A DNA stretch of 64,000 nucleotides from Azospirillum picis (GTDB taxonomy: Bacteria > Pseudomonadota > Alphaproteobacteria > Azospirillales > Azospirillaceae): assembly GCF_017876115.1 (NCBI RefSeq), contig NZ_JAGINO010000011.1, positions 62,001 through 126,000 of the forward strand, read 5' to 3'. Position numbers and translations under genes: made by a program. Position 1 is the stretch's first letter. Each line of letters begins with the position of its first letter. Below are positions 1 to 7,501 of the stretch, in pieces. Under the pieces are notes generated by a model that had not been told where the DNA came from, did not search any database, and was given only the letters and a program-made list of their open reading frames with translations.

Positions 1-573
1 GTAGTTGAACTCCAGGAAGGTCAGCGGCTGCTCGCGCTCCATCCGCTGCCGGACGGAGTCGAAGCCCAGCATCCGGTTGACCGTGAAGTGGCGGCCGATG
101 TCGCGCAGGAACGGCACATAGGCGAGCCCGTCCAGCCAGTCGGCGTTGTCGACCATCAGCGCGCCGGCCGGGCCGCTGCCGAAATCGAGGTACTGGGCGA
201 AGACGCCGCGCAGCCCCGCGGCGTTGGCGGCGATCCGGTCGTCGTCCAGCATCGGCCGGCTGGTGTCGCGGAAGCTCGGGTCGCCGATCCGGGTGGTGCC
301 GCCGCCGATCAGCACGATCGGGCGGTTGCCGGTGCGCTGCAGCCAGCGCAGCGCCATGATCGACAGCAGGTGCCCGACATGCAGGCTGCCCGCCGTGGCA
401 TCGAACCCGACATAGGCGGTCAGCGCACCGCCGGCGGCCGTGTTCCGGCAGGCGGCGGCGATCCCGGAGAGGTCGTCGGCCGGGTCGCTGCACTGGTGCA
501 GGAAGCCGCGCTCGCGCAGGACATGGAGGAAATCGGCGGCGGAGGAGGGGATGGTGGTGGGCCGTGTGGCCAT
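1..573 (-). CDS. tyrS: Tyrosyl-tRNA synthetase, N-terminal part (cut by window edge)
   Basis: Class I aminoacyl-tRNA synthetase that charges tRNA-Tyr in the cytoplasm. The 191 visible residues show the opening [17 protein letters not shown]. They also show the Tyr-binding strand [18 protein letters not shown], where GSLHVGHL is the HIGH-type signature, and then the TRIGDPSFR region typical of bacterial TyrRS. The ATG at 571-573 begins the conserved N-terminus and no better upstream start exists. No Shine-Dalgarno sequence is visible just upstream. The 10-bp stem of a hairpin ends three bases before the ATG, so translation may be controlled. The C-terminal KMSKS and S4-like parts lie outside the window. 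The family call is secure. Confidence 0.95.
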   Translation of the reverse strand, partial: MATRPTTIPSSAADFLHVLRERGFLHQCSDPADDLSGIAAACRNTAAGGALTAYVGFDATAGSLHVGHLLSIMALRWLQRTGNRPIVLIGGGTTRIGDPSFRDTSRPMLDDDRIAANAAGLRGVFAQYLDFGSGPAGALMVDNADWLDGLAYVPFLRDIGRHFTVNRMLGFDSVRQRMEREQPLTFLEFNY

Positions 574-576
574 GGC

Positions 577-618
577 GGACAGTCTCGACGGTTGCGCCGT
601 GCCTTCCGGAGACTGTCC
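577..618 (-). promoter_or_regulatory. 10-bp stem hairpin abutting the tyrS start codon
   Basis: GGACAGTCTC (577-586) and GAGACTGTCC (609-618) are perfect inverted repeats with a 22-nt loop. On the tyrS transcript the stem ends three nucleotides before the AUG, where the ribosome-binding site should be. No U-tract follows, so a translational rather than a Rho-independent effect is more likely. A purine-rich GGAAGG stretch lies in the loop. Confidence 0.55.
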
Positions 619-631
619 CTTGCTTTTCGAG

Positions 632-663
632 AACCATGGCCGCCGGAGTGCGACGGCATGGTT
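632..663 (-). promoter_or_regulatory. Upstream hairpin in the tyrS leader
   Basis: AACCATG (632-638) and CATGGTT (657-663) form a perfect 7-bp inverted repeat. It lies between the candidate leader peptide stop (689) and the start-proximal hairpin. It could be an anti-sequestering or pause element, but that role is inference. Confidence 0.4.
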
Positions 664-688
664 TCGGGTATGACCGATCGACGCCGCG

Positions 689-742
689 CTATGTGAGCGG
701 CGGATAATACATCGGGGCGGAAAGGGCGATGCGGTCGGTCAT
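689..742 (-). CDS. Candidate leader peptide of tyrS with tandem Tyr codons (17 aa)
   Basis: Reading the minus strand from the ATG at 742 gives [17 protein letters not shown] followed by TAG at 689. AGGA lies 8 nt before the ATG. Two adjacent TAT (Tyr) codons occur directly upstream of, and in the same direction as, a tyrosyl-tRNA synthetase gene, and two hairpins lie between. This is the layout of a ribosome-mediated attenuator that senses charged tRNA-Tyr. No homology is recognised. A chance ORF of this size is possible, so confidence is moderate to low. Confidence 0.4.
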   Translation of the reverse strand: MTDRIALSAPMYYPPLT

Positions 743-800
743 GCCGGCAGTCCTACACCCCGCCGCCGCGAAGATCCAGCGCCCGATGGCGACGCTGCCA

Positions 801-829
801 TTGACAACAGTTTCAAGTGAAACTAAAAG
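801..829 (+). promoter_or_regulatory. Promoter with palindromic operator before the VOC gene
   Basis: TTGACA (801-806) and TAAAAG (824-829) are spaced by 17 bp, a good sigma-70-like promoter. The spacer carries AGTTTCAAGTGAAACT (809-824), a 6-bp perfect inverted repeat around AAGT that reaches the -10 box, as expected for repressor control. No regulator gene is adjacent. Confidence 0.5.
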
Positions 830-868
830 CCGGAGTGGCGAACGCCGATCACCGGGGAGGGGAGCATC

Positions 869-1405
869 ATGCTGGTCGAGAAGATCCACCACGTCGCCTA
901 CCGCTGCAAGGACGCCAAGGAGACCGTGCAGTTCTACAAGCAGGTCCTCGACATGGACCTGATCGGCGCCATCGCCGAGGACAAGGTCCCCTCGACCAAG
1001 GAGCCGGACCCCTACATGCACCTGTTCCTGGACGCCGGGAACGGCAACATCCTGGCCTTCTTCGAGCTGCCGAACTCACCGCCGATGGGCCGCGACCCCA
1101 ACACGCCGGAATGGACGCAGCACATCGCCTTCCAGGTGAAGGACATGGACACGCTGCTCGCCATCAAGGAGCGGGCGGAGCAGGCCGGCCTGGCGGTGCT
1201 CGGCCCGACCGACCATGCCATCTTCAAGTCGATCTATTTCTTCGACCCCAGCGGCCACCGGCTGGAGGTCGCCGCCTGGACCGCCACCGGCGACATGATG
1301 CAGCGGATGAAGGACGTCGCCCACGACATGATCGAGGAGTGGAGCGTCACCAGGCAGCCGCCGCGCCACACCGCCTGGCTGCACAGCAGCGAGTTTGCCA
1401 CCTGA
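869..1405 (+). CDS. VOC/glyoxalase-fold dioxygenase-like protein
   Basis: A 178-aa protein with one vicinal-oxygen-chelate module. It opens with KIHHVAYRC, where the His sits in strand 1 as in metal-binding VOC enzymes. QHIAFQVKD lies near residue 88 and HRLEVAAW near residue 128 supplies the C-terminal Glu ligand. This arrangement of His, His and Glu fits a divalent-metal lyase or dioxygenase. A longer C-terminal helix (about 40 aa) follows. A strong GGGGAGGGG lies about 7 nt before the ATG. The gene stands alone behind its own palindrome-bearing promoter. Substrate is unknown; glyoxalase I activity is not implied, since many VOC proteins act on aromatic substrates. Confidence 0.8.
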   Translation: MLVEKIHHVAYRCKDAKETVQFYKQVLDMDLIGAIAEDKVPSTKEPDPYMHLFLDAGNGNILAFFELPNSPPMGRDPNTPEWTQHIAFQVKDMDTLLAIKERAEQAGLAVLGPTDHAIFKSIYFFDPSGHRLEVAAWTATGDMMQRMKDVAHDMIEEWSVTRQPPRHTAWLHSSEFAT

Positions 1406-1432
1406 TACAGCCCCGCCGCCGTCAGGCCGCCA

Positions 1433-2494
1433 TTACGCCGCCGCCAGCGGCGCCGGCTTGGCGGCGCGCAGGATCATGCCGAACAGGTCGCGCGGCTCGT
1501 CGGGATCGGCCAGCATGTCGAGATCCTGGTACAGACCGGTGCCGGCCAGTTTGTCGCGGACGTAGCGCAGCGCCGAGAAATCCTCGGTGGCGAAGCCGAC
1601 GCTGTCGAACAGGGTGATCTGGCGGGCGTCGCGGCGGCCGGGGGCGGCCCCGGTCATCACCTGCCACAGCTCGGTCACCGGATGGTCGGCGGCGAGCTGC
1701 TGGATCTCGCCCTCGATCCGGGTCTGCGGCGTGTATTCCACGAAGATGTCGGAGCGCAGCAGGATGTCGCGGTGCAGCTCGGTCTTGCCGGGGCAGTCGC
1801 CGCCGACCGCGTTGATGTGGATGCCGGCCCCGACCATGTTGTCGGTCAGGATGGTGGCGTACTGCTTGTCGGCGGTCACCGTGGTGACGATCTGCGCCCC
1901 CTCCACCGCCTCCTCGGTCGAGCGGCAGGCGGTGATGTCGAAGCCGCGGCCGGCGAGGTTGCGCAGGCACTTCGCCGTCGCCGCCGGGTCGATGTCGTAG
2001 AGGCGCAGCCGCTTGATGCCCAGCAGCGCCTTGAAGGCCAGCGCCTGGAACTCCGCCTGGGCGCCGTTGCCGATGATCGCCATGCAGGCGGCGTCCTTCG
2101 GCGCCAGGTGCCTGGCGACGACGGCGGAGGTGGCGGCGGTGCGCAGCGCCGTCAGGATGGTCATCTCCGACATCAGCACCGGATAGCCGGTGGCGACGTC
2201 CGACAGCACGCCAAAGGCGGTGACGGTCTGCCGCCCCTCGCGGGTGTTCTTGGGATGGCCGTTGACGTACTTGAAGCCATAGGTGCGGCCGTCGCTGGTC
2301 GGCATCAGCTCGATCACGCCGTCGGCGCTGTGCGAGGCCACCCGCGGCGTCTTGTCGAAGCTTTCCCAGCGGCGGAAATCCTCCTCGACATAGCCGGCCA
2401 GCTCGGACAGGAAGCGCTCGACGCCGACCTGCAGCACCAGCTTCATCATGTGGTCGACGCTGACGAAGGGAACGAGGTTCAGGTTCGGGATCAT
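1433..2494 (-). CDS. ocd: Ornithine cyclodeaminase
   Basis: A 353-aa member of the ornithine cyclodeaminase/mu-crystallin family, which converts L-ornithine to L-proline and ammonia using bound NAD. Visible are the substrate-binding MSEMTILTALRTAATSA segment, the Rossmann GNGAQAEFQALAF turn, and DSVGFATEDFSALR near residue 315, which contains the catalytic-region Asp. The ATG at 2492-2494 overlaps the TGA of the upstream arginase gene by 4 nt (ATGA). The two are therefore translationally coupled and make successive steps: arginine to ornithine to proline. Family assignment is strong and the substrate is well supported by the partner gene. Confidence 0.93.
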   Translation of the reverse strand: MIPNLNLVPFVSVDHMMKLVLQVGVERFLSELAGYVEEDFRRWESFDKTPRVASHSADGVIELMPTSDGRTYGFKYVNGHPKNTREGRQTVTAFGVLSDVATGYPVLMSEMTILTALRTAATSAVVARHLAPKDAACMAIIGNGAQAEFQALAFKALLGIKRLRLYDIDPAATAKCLRNLAGRGFDITACRSTEEAVEGAQIVTTVTADKQYATILTDNMVGAGIHINAVGGDCPGKTELHRDILLRSDIFVEYTPQTRIEGEIQQLAADHPVTELWQVMTGAAPGRRDARQITLFDSVGFATEDFSALRYVRDKLAGTGLYQDLDMLADPDEPRDLFGMILRAAKPAPLAAA

Positions 2495-3447
2495 GCGGTG
2501 AACTCCGGTCGGAAGCTGCGGGTGGGATAGTCGAGGACGCGGCGGCCGAGCAGGCTGGCCAGCAGGTCCACCATCAGGAGCGCGGTGCGCCCGCGCTCGT
2601 CCAGGAAGGGGTTCAGCTCCACCAGGTCGACGCTGCTCACCAGCCCGCTGTCGTGCAGCATCTCCATCACCAGATGCGCCTCGCGGAAGGTGGCGCCGCC
2701 GGGCACCGTGGTGCCGACGCCGGGGGCGATGCCGGGGTCGAGGAAATCGACGTCCAGGCTGACATGCAGCAGGCCGCGCGCGTCCGCCACCTTGCGCAGG
2801 AAGGCGCGCAGCAGCGGGGCGATGCCGTATTCGTCGATGGTCCGCATGTCGTGCACGGTGATGCCCGAGGTTTCCAGCGCCAGCCCTTCGGCCGGATCGA
2901 CGCTGCGGATGCCCATCATGCAGACATTCTCCGGCCTGATCCGGACGGCGGCCTCGGGAAAATAGCCGTCGAAGCCGCCGCGTCCGGTGGCGTAGGCCAT
3001 CGGCACGCCGTGCAGGTTGCCGCTTTCCGAGCTGTCCAGCGTGTGGAAGTCGGGATGGGCGTCCAGCCACAGCACGAACAGCTCGCGGCCCTCCTCGGCG
3101 GCCCGGCGGGCCAGTCCGGTCAGCGTCCCGGCGGCCAGGCTGTGGTCGCCGCCCATGAAGACCGGCAGGGCGTCCGGCCCGGCGCTCGCCGCGTAGGCGG
3201 CCTCCGCCAGCGCCGCGGTCCAGCCCGCCACCTCCGGCAGCAGCTTCAGCGCCGCGTTGCCGTGAACCGGCGGCCGCAGCGCCAGCGGCGCCACGTTGCC
3301 GAGGTCGCTCACGCCATGGCCGAGCGCGGCGATCGCGCCGGCGATGTCGGCGGTGCGGAAGGCGCTCGGCCCCATCTCGCAGCCGCGCCGCCCGGCGCCG
3401 TCCTGCACCGGCACCCCGATCAGGCGGCACTGCTTCGGCTTCATCAT
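2491..3447 (-). CDS. rocF: Arginase
   Basis: A 318-aa ureohydrolase that hydrolyses L-arginine to ornithine and urea with a binuclear manganese centre. The metal-ligand motifs are all present: GGDHS, LDAHPDFHT (DAHxD) and SLDVDFLDPGIAPG (SxDxDxxDP). The start at 3447 (MMKPKQCRLIGVP) is chosen over an upstream in-frame start because GAGGGA lies about 6 nt before it and the family begins here. The gene overlaps ocd and is divergent from an Lrp-type regulator, which probably controls both. Confidence 0.94.
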   Translation of the reverse strand: MMKPKQCRLIGVPVQDGAGRRGCEMGPSAFRTADIAGAIAALGHGVSDLGNVAPLALRPPVHGNAALKLLPEVAGWTAALAEAAYAASAGPDALPVFMGGDHSLAAGTLTGLARRAAEEGRELFVLWLDAHPDFHTLDSSESGNLHGVPMAYATGRGGFDGYFPEAAVRIRPENVCMMGIRSVDPAEGLALETSGITVHDMRTIDEYGIAPLLRAFLRKVADARGLLHVSLDVDFLDPGIAPGVGTTVPGGATFREAHLVMEMLHDSGLVSSVDLVELNPFLDERGRTALLMVDLLASLLGRRVLDYPTRSFRPEFTA

Positions 3448-3553
3448 TCCGCGTCCCTCGCCCGCTTGTTCTGCCCTGCTATCCTGCTGGGGCTTATCCG
3501 TTGCCCGACCCGGCAATCAGATCATGGGACGGCGGCGGACTGGACAGGGTAAA

Positions 3554-3581
3554 TTGACAAAAGCACTGCTTGTGCTTAGCA
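3554..3581 (+). promoter_or_regulatory. Promoter and palindrome between arginase and lrp-type gene
   Basis: TTGACA at 3554-3559 is followed by AAGCACTGCTTGTGCTT (3561-3577), a 6-bp perfect inverted repeat, and a weak -10-like TTAGCA at 3576-3581. The site lies in the divergent intergenic region and is a candidate binding site for the adjacent Lrp/AsnC protein. Confidence 0.45.
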
Positions 3582-3621
3582 AATCGGCAGCTTTCCCTTT
3601 CCAGAACGGCAGGCGCCCGCC

Positions 3622-4068
3622 ATGTTCACGCTCGACCCGCTGGATGAGAAGCTGATCACCCTGCTGCGCCACGACGGCCGCCGCAGCATCTCCGACCTCG
3701 CGCTGGAACTGGGGGTGTCGCGCGCCACGGTGCGCGGGCGGATGGAGCGGCTGGAGCGCGGCGGCGTCATCATCGGCTACACGGTGATCCTGCGCGCCGA
3801 CACGGTGGAGGCGCCGGTCCGCGGCATCATGCTGATCGAGGTGGAGGGGCATTCGGCCGACCGCGTCGTGCGGGCGCTGAGCGGCTTCCCCGAGGTGCTG
3901 GAGATCCACACCACCAACGGCCGCTGGGACCTGATCGTCGAGCTGTCGGCGCCCAGCCTGCCGGACCTCGACGCCATCCTGCGCCGCATCCGCCTGATCC
4001 CCGGCATCACCGGCAGCGAGACCAACCTGCTGCTGAACACCCCGCGCAGCACGCGCGCGCGGCTGTAG
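3622..4068 (+). CDS. Lrp/AsnC-family regulator, probable arginine/ornithine catabolism regulator
   Basis: A 148-aa protein with the two expected parts. The N-terminal winged HTH (LDEKLITLLRHDGRRSISDLALELGVSRATVRGRMERLE) covers residues 4-45. The C-terminal RAM/ligand-binding domain runs from about residue 65 and ends with PGITGSETNLLL. This is the standard size for the family. It is divergent from the arginase-ornithine cyclodeaminase operon, as ArgR-like Lrp activators often are, so arginine or ornithine is the likely effector (inference). It is followed by a large inverted repeat between convergent genes. Confidence 0.9.
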   Translation: MFTLDPLDEKLITLLRHDGRRSISDLALELGVSRATVRGRMERLERGGVIIGYTVILRADTVEAPVRGIMLIEVEGHSADRVVRALSGFPEVLEIHTTNGRWDLIVELSAPSLPDLDAILRRIRLIPGITGSETNLLLNTPRSTRARL

Positions 4069-4071
4069 GCC

Positions 4072-4181
4072 GCTTTTCCCCCTCCCTAACCCTCCCCCGC
4101 TCCGCGGGAGAGGGAACTCCGCCGTCCCTGCACTTACTCCCTCTCCCGCGAAGCGGGGGAGGGTCGGGGAGGGGGAAAAGC
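4072..4181. repeat. 44-bp intergenic inverted repeat (CCCTCCC/CGGGAGAGGG family)
   Basis: The arms 4072-4115 and 4138-4181 are nearly perfect reverse complements. Both begin GCTTTTCCCCCTCCC and each arm contains its own small hairpin around CCGCTCCGCGG or CCGCGAAGCGG. It lies between two convergent genes, so it may act as a bidirectional transcription stop. Related elements occur at 6099-6252, 9394-9415, 46571-46600, 53007-53027 and 62471-62597. Confidence 0.85.
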
Positions 4182-4188
4182 GCCGTCC

Positions 4189-5100
4189 TCAACCGCCCGC
4201 CCCCGCCCGCAACGCATCGATGAACGCGCGCAGCGCCGGCGCCATCTGGCGCTGCTGCGGGTAGCACAGGAACAGGCCGGGGAAGGGCGCCGACCACGGC
4301 TCCAGCAGCGCGCGCAGCCGCCCGGCCGCGATGTGCTCCGCCACCGTGTCCTCGACGGCGAAGCCGATCCCGACGCCCTGCAGCGCCGCCCGCAGCGCCA
4401 TCCGCTTGTCGTCGACGATCAGCGGGCCGCCGACCGCCACCTCGAACCACGCCCCGTCCTCGAAGAACTCCCAGGCGTAGGGGGTCGGGCGGCCCGGCCA
4501 GCGCCAGCGGATGCAGCGGTGGTTCACCAAGTCGCGCGGATGCTCCGGCACGCCGTGCAGCGCCAGATACTCCGGCGCCGCCACCGCGAGCTGGCGCAGG
4601 TCGGGACCCAGCCGCACCGCCACCATGTCGCGCTCGATCACCTCGCCGATGCGGATCGCCGCATCATAGCCGCCGGCCACCAGGTCGATCACCGCGTCGT
4701 CCAGCGTGATGTCGACGATGATCTCCGGATAGTCGCGGGCGAAGGCCGGCAGCACCGGTTCGATGTATTTCTCGGCGGCCGAACGGAAGGCATGAATGCG
4801 CACGGTGCCGGCCGGCCGGCCGCGCTGCTGGCGCGCCTGGTCGATGGCGCCGCCGAGTTCCGAGACGGCCGGGCGCACGCGGCGGAACAGCGCCTCCCCG
4901 GCCTCGGTCAGGACGACGCTGCGCGTGGTGCGGTTAAACAGCCGCACGCCGAGCCGCTCCTCGAAGCCGCGCACCGTCTGGCTCAGCGCCGACGGCGACA
5001 CGCCCAGCAGCTCGGCGGCGCGGCTGAAGCTCAGGCTGTCCGCGACCGCCAGGAAGGCGCGGAGCTGGTTGAAGTCGGTGCCGGACAGCAGGGGTTCCAT
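4189..5100 (-). CDS. LysR-family transcriptional regulator
   Basis: A 303-aa LysR regulator. The N-terminal HTH (FNQLRAFLAVADSLSFSRAAELLGVSPSALSQTVRGFEERLGVRLFNRTTR) is followed by a periplasmic-binding-like effector domain containing AVAAPEYLALHGVPEHPRDL. It is divergent from the SDR gene at 5208 and probably regulates it. It closely resembles the LysR at 43386-44279, which is also divergent from SDR genes: both share VHRCIRWRWPG/HDCICWRWPG-type and CYP(Q/R)QRQMPA-type segments. Its effector is unknown. Confidence 0.92.
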   Translation of the reverse strand: MEPLLSGTDFNQLRAFLAVADSLSFSRAAELLGVSPSALSQTVRGFEERLGVRLFNRTTRSVVLTEAGEALFRRVRPAVSELGGAIDQARQQRGRPAGTVRIHAFRSAAEKYIEPVLPAFARDYPEIIVDITLDDAVIDLVAGGYDAAIRIGEVIERDMVAVRLGPDLRQLAVAAPEYLALHGVPEHPRDLVNHRCIRWRWPGRPTPYAWEFFEDGAWFEVAVGGPLIVDDKRMALRAALQGVGIGFAVEDTVAEHIAAGRLRALLEPWSAPFPGLFLCYPQQRQMAPALRAFIDALRAGAGG

Positions 5101-5207
5101 CCCGCGAGCCTAGCGACTTTTAAGCCTACCTTACAAGGCCTGTCAGAATCGCCGCCATTCTGAACCCGGCCCGCCGGGCGTATCTCCTGGGGCGAAGGAG
5201 ACAGCAC

Positions 5208-6053
5208 ATGAAGACATGGTTCATCACCGGCATCTCGCGCGGGCTCGGCCGGGCCCTGGCCGCCGCCGCCCTGGCGGAGGGCGACCACGTCGTCGGCACA
5301 ATCCGTGGCGGAACCGTCCGCAACGGCACGCCCGACCTGCCGGCGGGTCCCGGCAGGCTGGAGGTCCTGACGGTCGACCTGACCGACGGCGCCGCCGCCG
5401 AGGCGGCGGTCGGCGAGGCCTTCGCCCGGCTGGGACGCATCGACGTCCTCGTCAACAACGCCGGCTACGGCCTGCTGGGGGCGATCGAGAACGCCAGCGA
5501 CGCCGAGGCCGAGCGCCTGTTCAACGTCAACCTGTTCGCACCGTTCCGCATCATCAGGGCCGCCCTGCCATACCTGCGCGCCCAGGGCTCCGGCCACATC
5601 GTGAACGTCACCTCGATCGCCGGGCGGGCGCCGGGCAGCGGCTCCGGTGTCTACGCGGCGACCAAATATGCGCTGGAAGGGCTGTCGGCCAGCCTGGCGC
5701 AGGAGGTCGGCCCCCTCGGCATCAAGGTGACCGCGGTGGCGCCGGGCGCCTTCCGCACCGATTTCCTGTCCACCCATTCGATCCGCAAGAGCGGCAGCGC
5801 CGACGCCGCCTATGCCGACAGCGTCGGGCGGATGACCGCCGCCTTCGACGCGGCGGACGGCCGACAGCTCGGCGACCCCGACCGCGCCGCCCGGGCCATC
5901 CTGGCGATGCTGCGCTCGGACGACCCGCCGCTGCATCTCCTGCTCGGCTCCGACGCCCTGCAACGCGCCCGCGCCAAGCTCGCGGCCGTCACCGCGGAGA
6001 TCGACGCCTGGGAGGAGCTGACGCGCAGCACCGACTTCCCACCGGCGGACTGA
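5208..6053 (+). CDS. Short-chain dehydrogenase/reductase
   Basis: A 281-aa classical SDR. The cofactor site WFITGISRGLGRALA (TGxxxGLG) lies at residues 4-18 and NNAGYG near residue 85. The catalytic Ser, Tyr-x3-Lys are in VTSIAG and VYAATKYALEG near residues 140-155, followed by VAPGAFRTDF. An acidic residue after strand 2 is not clear, so NADP preference is only likely. It has the length and layout of the oxidoreductase/short-chain subfamily that is often regulated by divergent LysR genes. A GAAGGAG precedes the ATG. Substrate unknown. Confidence 0.9.
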   Translation: MKTWFITGISRGLGRALAAAALAEGDHVVGTIRGGTVRNGTPDLPAGPGRLEVLTVDLTDGAAAEAAVGEAFARLGRIDVLVNNAGYGLLGAIENASDAEAERLFNVNLFAPFRIIRAALPYLRAQGSGHIVNVTSIAGRAPGSGSGVYAATKYALEGLSASLAQEVGPLGIKVTAVAPGAFRTDFLSTHSIRKSGSADAAYADSVGRMTAAFDAADGRQLGDPDRAARAILAMLRSDDPPLHLLLGSDALQRARAKLAAVTAEIDAWEELTRSTDFPPAD

Positions 6054-6098
6054 CGGCGGGGCAGGGGGCGGGCAGGGGGAATCGCATCTGGCGACAAT

Positions 6099-6252
6099 CG
6101 CCCTCTCCCGCCCCGGGAGAGGGAAGGGGCCCATGCAAAGCATGGGAAGGGTGAGGGGCAATCCAAGGCTCAAGAACCGCATGGTTTCTTGGGCCACCCC
6201 TCACCCTCCCCACTTCGTGGGTCCCCTCCCTCTCCCGGGGCGGGAGAGGGCG
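6099..6252. repeat. Long intergenic inverted repeat between convergent genes
   Basis: The outer arms CGCCCTCTCCCG...GGGAGAGGGA and their complement at 6225-6252 are nearly perfect. Inner segments (AAGGGTGAGGGG at about 6146 and CCCCTCACCCT at about 6203) also pair. The whole 154 bp can fold into one branched hairpin. It lies between the convergent SDR (ends 6053) and MFS (ends 6272) genes and shares its CCCTCTCCCG/CGGGAGAGGG ends with the element at 4072-4181. Confidence 0.85.
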
Positions 6253-6271
6253 CCGTATGGCTCTCGCCCGC

Positions 6272-7489
6272 TCAGTCGGCGCCGCAGGCCGACTCCGCGA
6301 CCCGCGGCCGGGTCGTCCGTCCCAGCCACACCAGCCCCAGCCCGGCGGCGGCCAGCAGGCCGCCCGCCACCGGCACCGCGGCATAGCCGAGCCCGAGGCT
6401 GACCACCCCGCCGCCGACCGCCGCGCCCAGCGCGTTGCCGAGGTTGAAGGCGCCGACATTGATCGAGGAGGCGAGGCCCGGCGCCTCGGCCGCCGCCTGC
6501 ATCACCCGCATCTGCACCGGCGGCACGATGGCGAAGGTCGCCGCCCCCCAGGCGAGCAGCCCGACGGCGGCACCGATATGGCTGGTCAGCAGCAGCGGCA
6601 GCGCCAGCATGATCAGGGCCAGCGTCGCCAGGAACAGCGTCGTCGCGCCGTCGAGCGACCAGTCGGCCAGCCGGCCGCCCAGCCCGTTGCCGATGGTGAA
6701 GCCGACGCCGATCAGCACCAGCGCCAGGGTCACGAAGCCGTCCGAGGCGCCGGTCAGCTCGGCCAGCACCGGGGCGACATAGGTGTAGAGGGTGAACATG
6801 GCGCCGGCCCCCATCACCGTCGTCGCCATCGCCAGCAGCACCGCCGGCCGCACCAGCACGCCCAACTCGCGCCGCAGGTCGGGCATCCGCCCCGGCTCCC
6901 CCTTGGGCAGGGCGAGCCACAGCGCGGCGATCGCCACCAGCCCCAGCACCGCCGTCCCGGCGAAGGCCATCCGCCAGCCGACCTGCTGGCCGATCCAGGT
7001 CGCCGCCGGCACGCCGCCGATGTTGGCGATGGTCAGCCCCATGAACATGGTGGCGACGGCGCTCGCCTGCTTCTCCTTCGGCACCACGCTGGCGGCGACG
7101 ACGGCGCCGAGGCCGAAGAAGGCGCCGTGGTTGAGGCTGGTCACCAGCCGCGCCAGCAGCAGCGTGTCATAGCCCGGCGCCAGCGCCGACAGCAGGTTGC
7201 CGACGGTGAAGATCCCCATCAGCAGCATCAGCGCCGCCCGCTTGCCGAAGCGGCTGAAGGCGAGCGTCATCACCGGCGCGCCGGCCATCACGCCGATCGC
7301 ATAGGCGCTGACCAGCAGCCCGGCGGTGGGGATCGAGACGTCGACGCCCTCGGCGATCACCGGCAGCAGCCCCATCGGCGTGAACTCGGTGGTGCCGATG
7401 CCGAAGGCGCCGATGGCCAACGCCAGCAGCGGCCAGTTGGCCCCCTGCCGGCCGCCGTCCCGATCGCTCTTGGAAAGGGTTGCGTTCAT
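6272..7489 (-). CDS. MFS transporter, drug/sugar efflux type
   Basis: A 405-aa, twelve-helix major facilitator protein of the AraJ/NepI/YdhP type. Features are the N-terminal LALAIGAFGIGTTEFTPMGLLPVIAEGVDVS with the family TEF motif, a motif-A-like SRFGKRAALMLLMG loop between helices 2 and 3, and LVTSLNHGAFFGLGAVVA for helix 5. It is located in the inner membrane and probably exports a small hydrophobic or sugar-like compound. It follows the AKR gene by 12 nt, so the two form an operon divergent from a LysR gene. The exported compound is not predictable. Confidence 0.9.
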   Translation of the reverse strand: MNATLSKSDRDGGRQGANWPLLALAIGAFGIGTTEFTPMGLLPVIAEGVDVSIPTAGLLVSAYAIGVMAGAPVMTLAFSRFGKRAALMLLMGIFTVGNLLSALAPGYDTLLLARLVTSLNHGAFFGLGAVVAASVVPKEKQASAVATMFMGLTIANIGGVPAATWIGQQVGWRMAFAGTAVLGLVAIAALWLALPKGEPGRMPDLRRELGVLVRPAVLLAMATTVMGAGAMFTLYTYVAPVLAELTGASDGFVTLALVLIGVGFTIGNGLGGRLADWSLDGATTLFLATLALIMLALPLLLTSHIGAAVGLLAWGAATFAIVPPVQMRVMQAAAEAPGLASSINVGAFNLGNALGAAVGGGVVSLGLGYAAVPVAGGLLAAAGLGLVWLGRTTRPRVAESACGAD

Positions 7490-7501
7490 CGAACCTGCTC
7501 C

